Below, one piece after another: positions 59,791-64,000 of a stretch of 64,000 nt of DNA. The translations under genes were made by a program, and so were the position numbers. Origin of the DNA: Alphaproteobacteria bacterium. Lineage in GTDB: Bacteria; Pseudomonadota; Alphaproteobacteria; Caulobacterales; Maricaulaceae. The stretch lies in the NCBI GenBank assembly GCA_024742735.1, contig JANSXV010000002.1, positions 1 to 64,000 of the forward strand, given 5' to 3'. Every line of letters starts with the position of its first letter. The first letter of the stretch is position 1. A model generated the notes under the pieces. The model was not told where the DNA came from. It saw only the letters and a list, made by a program, of their open reading frames with translations, and did not search any database.

Positions 59791-60570
59791 ATGAACACGA
59801 CCGCTCTCCTCCTCTCCGCCGCGCTGGCGCTCTTCACCGGAGCCCAGGACGCCGACCCGCAATCCGAGCCCTCGGCGGATGCGCCCGTGCCTGTCCAGCA
59901 GGATGAGGACGCGGAGGCGCCGGCGAGCGCCGATCCCGCCACGCCGCCCGAGCAACTGACCGACGCTGATTACGAGTCGATGCGCGCCGAAGCTGTGGCG
60001 CGCGAGACCGCCCGGGCCCAGGCCTGGTTTGACGCGCTCGACACGTTGCGCGCCGACTTCCTTCAGTTCGCGCCCGACGGCACGCAGACCTCCGGCGTGC
60101 TGAGCCTCGACCGGCCGGGCCGGGCGCGCTTCGACTACGACGATCCAAGCCCGATCCTTCTGGTGGCCGACGGGTCGACCGTCGCCGTCGCCGATTTCGA
60201 GCTGGAGACGCTGGACCGGGTCCCGCTGGGCGCGACGCCGCTGGCCCCGTTGCTCGACGCGGACGAGACCCTGGCTGAAACCGGCGCGGTGGCCGATGCC
60301 GGGCGGGCCGAAGGCCGGCTTTACCTGACGCTGGTGGATCCCGACGGCGAAACCGACGGCCGTCTGACCCTGATCTTCGACGACCCTGACGCCGATCGCG
60401 TGGCCACTGAGATGACGCTCGCCGGCTGGTATGCCGTGGACGCGCTGGGCGGCCTGACCGAGGTGCGCCTGTCAAATCAGGAGACGGGTGTGGATTTCGA
60501 CCCGCGCCTGTTCATCCTGGATGATGACGATGTGTTCGCCGACGACCGGCGGCGGGGACGGCGGCGTTAG
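59791..60570 (+). CDS. lolA: LolA-like outer-membrane lipoprotein carrier protein
   Basis: This 259-residue protein has a signal peptide (about 1-18), then an Ala/Asp/Pro/Glu-rich segment (about 20-60) longer than usual. The LolA fold follows: TLRADFLQFAPDGTQTSGVLSLDRPGRARFDYDDPSP has the F.Q....G....G.....RPGR.R..Y pattern. The end (EVRLSNQETGVDFDPRLFILDD) is conserved. LolA carries lipoproteins across the periplasm. Its partner LolB is not in the window. It converges on ftsY. Confidence 0.87.
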   Translation: MNTTALLLSAALALFTGAQDADPQSEPSADAPVPVQQDEDAEAPASADPATPPEQLTDADYESMRAEAVARETARAQAWFDALDTLRADFLQFAPDGTQTSGVLSLDRPGRARFDYDDPSPILLVADGSTVAVADFELETLDRVPLGATPLAPLLDADETLAETGAVADAGRAEGRLYLTLVDPDGETDGRLTLIFDDPDADRVATEMTLAGWYAVDALGGLTEVRLSNQETGVDFDPRLFILDDDDVFADDRRRGRRR

Positions 60571-60573
60571 GGG

Positions 60574-61926
60574 CTACCCCTCGACCCCCGCCAGCGCCCT
60601 TGCGAACGCGCGGGCATCAAAGGCCTGCAGGTCCGCCTCGCCTTCACCCACGCCGATGAAGTGGATGGGCAGGCCGAACTTCTCGGCCACCTGAACCAGC
60701 GCGCCGCCTTTGGCCGTGCCGTCCAGCTTGGTCATGATGATGCCGGTCACATTCGCGGCCTCCATGAAGGCCTCGGCCTGGGAGATGGCGTTGGAGCCGA
60801 CCGTGCCGTCGAGCACCAGCACGACATGGTGGGGTGCGCTTTCATCCTGCTTCTTGAGAACCCGGACGATCTTCCTGAGCTCGTCCATGAGCTCGGCCTT
60901 GTTCTGCAGCCGGCCTGCGGTATCAACGAGCACGGCGTCAGCCCCGTCGCGTTTGGCCTGAGCGACCGCATCGAAGGCCAGACCGGCCGCGTCCGAGCCG
61001 ATGGGCCGCGACAGGAAAGTCGCGCCGGCGCGCTTCGACCAGACCTCCAGCTGCTCCACGGCGGCGGCGCGGAAGGTGTCGCCGGCCGCCGTGATCACGT
61101 CGCCGCCTTCGCGCGTCATCTTCACCGCGATCTTGCCGAGCGTGGTGGTCTTGCCCGAGCCGTTCACGCCCACGAACAGAACGACCTGCGGGCTGGGCCC
61201 GCTCATGTCCAGCGGGGCTTCATAGGGCAGCAGCGTCTCGGCCACCACATCCGCGAGAGCCTGCTTGATCTCCTCAGGGCTGACATCCTTGTCGAACCGG
61301 TCCTTCGCCAGCCGGCCCGCGACCTTGGCGGCCGTGGCCGCGCCGAGGTCAGCCGCGATCAGCAGGTCTTCCAGTTCCTCAAGCGCCTCGTCGTCCAGCC
61401 TGCGCCTGGTGAAGACCGCCGTGACGGACTCGGAAAAGCGCGAGGAAGATTTCTTCAGCCCCGAAGCGAGGCGCGCGAAGAAGCCTTTGCGCTCTTCCGG
61501 CGCAGGGGCCTCGGGTGCGCTGTCGCCGCCTTCAGGGTCAGTGGAATCCTCCGGGGCGGCTTCCAGGTCAGAGGCGCCGGCTGTGTCGTCCGGTTCAGCG
61601 ACTGGTTCGAGCCCGGCAGCCTCCAGCGGCGCCTGCGCCTCACGCTCTGCGGGATCGCGGGATTCGCGGAAGACGAAGGCCTCGTCGGGGAGATCGGGAC
61701 CTTCCGCGATGATCTCGCCGGCATCCAGCGGGGAGCTGCCTTCGCCGTCCGGCGCCGGGCCGTCAGCCTCGGCGTCGTCCTGCCCGGCGGCGTCCGCAGG
61801 ATCGGCCGAGGGCGGCGCTGATGAGGCCCCGTCCTCGGAAACGGTCGAGGTCTCCTCGGTTTCCGGCGCGGCCTCCTCGGACTTATCCCGTTTCTTCTTG
61901 CCGAATCCGAACTTGAACCAGCTCAC
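60574..61926 (-). CDS. ftsY: Signal recognition particle receptor FtsY
   Basis: This 450-residue SRP receptor GTPase has a very acidic N-terminal A domain (about 10-160, Glu/Asp/Ala/Pro) for membrane contact. The N domain starts near [20 protein letters not shown]. The G domain has [21 protein letters not shown] and [10 protein letters not shown]. With Ffh it targets nascent membrane proteins. Its start overlaps the end of mtaB by four bases. Confidence 0.97.
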   Translation of the reverse strand: MSWFKFGFGKKKRDKSEEAAPETEETSTVSEDGASSAPPSADPADAAGQDDAEADGPAPDGEGSSPLDAGEIIAEGPDLPDEAFVFRESRDPAEREAQAPLEAAGLEPVAEPDDTAGASDLEAAPEDSTDPEGGDSAPEAPAPEERKGFFARLASGLKKSSSRFSESVTAVFTRRRLDDEALEELEDLLIAADLGAATAAKVAGRLAKDRFDKDVSPEEIKQALADVVAETLLPYEAPLDMSGPSPQVVLFVGVNGSGKTTTLGKIAVKMTREGGDVITAAGDTFRAAAVEQLEVWSKRAGATFLSRPIGSDAAGLAFDAVAQAKRDGADAVLVDTAGRLQNKAELMDELRKIVRVLKKQDESAPHHVVLVLDGTVGSNAISQAEAFMEAANVTGIIMTKLDGTAKGGALVQVAEKFGLPIHFIGVGEGEADLQAFDARAFARALAGVEG

Positions 61927-63215
61927 GCGGCGGCCTCCATCGCTTCGCCGATCAGGCGGGTTCCGTCATGGCCGGTGATCCTTACCCGGACAAGCGCGCC
62001 AGGGCGAGCCGGAGCGTCGATTGCGATGGGCGAGAAATCCGCGCCGCGCGCCTGACCGTCACGCTCCATAAGCGCCGTCATCTCCATCCCGACGCGCCGT
62101 TCCAGATGGCGGGTCAGCGCCTGTTCGCCCTTCGCCCGCAGGCGCGCGGCGCGGTCCTTGATCGCCGCGCCGTCCACCTGGGGCATGCGCGCGGCCGGCG
62201 TGCCGGGGCGCGGGGAATAGGGGAAAACATGCAGGAACGACAGATCGCACTCGTCCACCAGACGCAGCGAGTTCTCGAACATGGCCTCGGTCTCGGTGGG
62301 AAAGCCCGCGATCAGGTCGGCGCCGAAGGCGATGTCCGGGCGCACCGCGCGCAGTCGCCGGGTGAGCTGTATCGCGTCATCGCGCAGATGGCGGCGCTTC
62401 ATGCGCTTCAGGATCATGTCATCGCCGGCCTGAAGCGAGAGGTGCAGATAGGGGCAGAGCCGCTCCTCCTCTGCGATGGCGGCGAACAGATCGTCATCGA
62501 TCTCGATGGCGTCGATGGACGACAGGCGCAGGCGCGGCAGGTCGGGAACCTGCTTCAGGATCGCGCGCACGAGCCGTCCGAGCGCCGGCTTGCCGGGCAG
62601 GTCATCCCCCCAGCTGGTCAGGTCGACGCCCGTCAGGACGACCTCTGAGTGGCCTGTCTCCACCAGACGGCGCACCTGATCGACCACCTCGCCGGCCGGC
62701 GCGGAGCGCGCATTGCCGCGTCCATAGGGAATGATGCAGAACGTGCAGCGGTGATCGCATCCGGTCTGCACCTGAACAAACGCCCGCGCCCGCCCCTCCA
62801 GCCCGTCGACCAGGTGGGAGGCGACCTCGCGCACTTTCATGATGTCGCCGACCTCGACCCGGTCGCCGCCGGATACGGTTTGCGCCTTGAACGTCTCCGC
62901 CTTGAGCTTTTCCGCGTTGCCGATGACGCGGGCGACTTCAGGCATGGCGGCGAACATGTCCGGATCGATCTGCGCGGCGCAGCCCGTAACGATCACCTGG
63001 GCGTCTGGGCGCTCACGCTTCAGCTTGCGGATGGTGCGGCGCGCATCGGCGACGGCGGCGTTGGTCACCGCGCAGGTGTTCACGATCACCGCATCCGACA
63101 GCCCGCCGGCGCGCGCGTGATCGCGCATGACTTCGCTCTCCCAGGCGTTCAGCCGGCAGCCGAAGGTCACGATCTCGACGTCTGTTTGCGTTTCAGGCTC
63201 AGCGCTCGCGTTCAT
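61923..63215 (-). CDS. mtaB: tRNA (N6-threonylcarbamoyladenosine37-C2) methylthiotransferase MtaB
   Basis: This 430-residue radical SAM enzyme adds a methylthio group to t6A37 of ANN-decoding tRNAs. The N-terminal UPF0004 cluster cysteines are in TFGCRLN, NTCAVTN and TGCAAQ. The radical SAM motif is TGCDHRCTFCIIPYGRG. The TRAM domain closes the protein. The MtaB-specific spacing, GCRLNAWESE rather than GCQMN, separates it from MiaB. It precedes ftsY with a four-base overlap. Confidence 0.95.
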   Translation of the reverse strand: MNASAEPETQTDVEIVTFGCRLNAWESEVMRDHARAGGLSDAVIVNTCAVTNAAVADARRTIRKLKRERPDAQVIVTGCAAQIDPDMFAAMPEVARVIGNAEKLKAETFKAQTVSGGDRVEVGDIMKVREVASHLVDGLEGRARAFVQVQTGCDHRCTFCIIPYGRGNARSAPAGEVVDQVRRLVETGHSEVVLTGVDLTSWGDDLPGKPALGRLVRAILKQVPDLPRLRLSSIDAIEIDDDLFAAIAEEERLCPYLHLSLQAGDDMILKRMKRRHLRDDAIQLTRRLRAVRPDIAFGADLIAGFPTETEAMFENSLRLVDECDLSFLHVFPYSPRPGTPAARMPQVDGAAIKDRAARLRAKGEQALTRHLERRVGMEMTALMERDGQARGADFSPIAIDAPARPGALVRVRITGHDGTRLIGEAMEAAA

Positions 63216-63262
63216 GGCCGCGCAAAGTGGGGGCGGGGCGCGAAACGGTCAAGCTGGGCGGG

Positions 63263-63817
63263 TCAGCCGGGCGCCACGCCAGGCTCGACGCCCCAGTTGA
63301 CCAGGCATCGGTCCGTGCGTGCATCGGCTTGAGCGACCCGCACCAGCTCCCGCTGGACATCATCGAGGACCTCGCAGCCGTCATTGTCATAGCTGTGATA
63401 ATCCGGCCCGCCGCGCATGGCTGCCATTGAATGAGTCAAGGAGATCACGTTGCTTCGAGACCGCTGGGCCGCAGCCTCCAGCGCCTCGGGCACCGCCTCA
63501 CCGGTCACGCGCCAGATCCAGTAACCCTGCATGATCCAGGAACCGGGACCGTTGGGATGGCCTGAGGCCAGCTCGCCCCAACGCTCGCGGGCGAGGCGAC
63601 ACTGGGCGGCTGACGGATCGCCCGCTTCGTAAGCCGCCCGGTAGACCTCAAACGGGGTCTCATCCCAAGGCGCGCAGCGTCGGTCCGTTTCCCGGAGCGC
63701 GCGCGTCTCAGGCCGCAGCTCGTAGCTTATCCACGCTGCGAGCATCAGGAGCGCGAGGCCCGCTAACGCCCAGCGACTGATTTGTCCCACTCGCACATCT
63801 TCAACCCATAATGGCAT
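63263..63817 (-). CDS. Hypothetical membrane-anchored protein
   Basis: This protein of up to 184 residues has one transmembrane helix (about 16-32, ALAGLALLMLAAWISYEL) followed by an extracytoplasmic part. That part has four cysteines and Trp-rich segments (GPGSWIMQGYWIWRV). No family is recognised. The start is uncertain: ATG 63817 has no good ribosome-binding site and overlaps the divergent ORF at 63811, and a GTG at 63790 would avoid this. Confidence 0.55.
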   Translation of the reverse strand: MPLWVEDVRVGQISRWALAGLALLMLAAWISYELRPETRALRETDRRCAPWDETPFEVYRAAYEAGDPSAAQCRLARERWGELASGHPNGPGSWIMQGYWIWRVTGEAVPEALEAAAQRSRSNVISLTHSMAAMRGGPDYHSYDNDGCEVLDDVQRELVRVAQADARTDRCLVNWGVEPGVAPG

Positions 63818-64000
63818 ATGACGCTATAATTAGAAGAGTTGAGGAAACGTACGATCCCGTCAACGATGATCCGAGCCAATGTGCGACCATCCGGCGGAAC
63901 ATCGAGGCGCTGAGCCGGCAACGGGCCAATCTCCGCGCAGAGATTCGGCGTGAAGAGGCCGCGCTCGAACGCCTCCGCCGTGACGCCGAGGCGGCGCGCA
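63811..64000 (+). CDS. 5' part of a coiled-coil protein, cut by the window end
   Basis: From ATG 63811 an open frame of 63 codons runs off the window. After a short start (MAYDAIIRRVEETYDP) it is almost purely Arg/Glu/Ala/Leu heptads (IEALSRQRANLRAEIRREEA), which implies a long coiled coil. The upstream region is AT-rich (ATTATGGG, TATAATT inside the ORF). No function can be assigned. Confidence 0.4.
   Translation, partial: MAYDAIIRRVEETYDPVNDDPSQCATIRRNIEALSRQRANLRAEIRREEAALERLRRDAEAAR

Noticed and set aside
1-64000. CRISPR arrays, tRNA and rRNA genes
   Set aside because: I looked for regularly spaced repeats and for tRNA or rRNA signature segments and found none that I could support.

Overview
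The window is a high-GC chromosomal segment of an alphaproteobacterium. It is most likely a marine or halophilic stalked bacterium of the Caulobacterales/Maricaulales (Hyphomonadaceae and Maricaulaceae relatives). This is inferred from gene content: RegB/RegA with a divergent SenC, MmcB under an alphaproteobacterial SOS box, dnaA next to rpsT, hrcA-grpE, dnaK-dnaJ-dapB, mutM-ubiE-ubiB-coaC/B-dut, rph-rdgB-hemW and ftsY-mtaB. These are genes usually found on the origin-proximal part of such chromosomes. No tRNA, rRNA or CRISPR array was recognised.

Layout. Bases 1-280 hold the tail of an IS481-type transposase fused to the tail of a 2OG-Fe(II) oxygenase gene. Bases 348-14629 carry an esterase and Baeyer-Villiger-type monooxygenase pair, a DUF1254/DUF1214 protein, PPK2, a zincin, SOS-controlled MmcB, a DUF3857/transglutaminase protein, the RegBA-SenC redox system and a PHB depolymerase. 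A pair of paralogous exported proteins (14705-17830) precedes recF, dnaN, dnaA and rpsT, all on the minus strand. Enoyl-CoA hydratase, a TraB-like protein, MutM and UbiE follow.

The conserved ubiE-ubiB neighbourhood is interrupted by about 9.3 kb (27043-36371). This insert carries an ECF42 sigma factor with two YCII/DGPF proteins. It also carries what I regard as the most interesting item: a colicin-V-type double-glycine peptide export locus. The locus comprises an HlyD adaptor, a 75-residue precursor with a canonical GG leader, a candidate membrane immunity protein in an AT-rich islet, and an ABC exporter with a C39 peptidase domain. A 98-bp duplication of the adaptor's 3' end, a leader-like micro-ORF and two related lipoproteins suggest cargo exchange by recombination.

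After ubiB come an AbrB/Doc toxin-antitoxin pair translationally coupled to a split coaC/coaB, and dut, whose Shine-Dalgarno sequence is buried in a 15-bp hairpin. A PIN toxin-antitoxin pair coupled to a PIF1-like helicase follows. hemW-rdgB and rph are separated by a small membrane peptide, a DUF2975 protein and an HTH regulator. The right third contains the chaperone genes, dapB, AlkB and AraC-Ogt alkylation repair proteins, GloA, a thioesterase, LolA, FtsY and MtaB. The thioesterase and the monooxygenase share an almost identical palindromic operator although they lie 57 kb apart.
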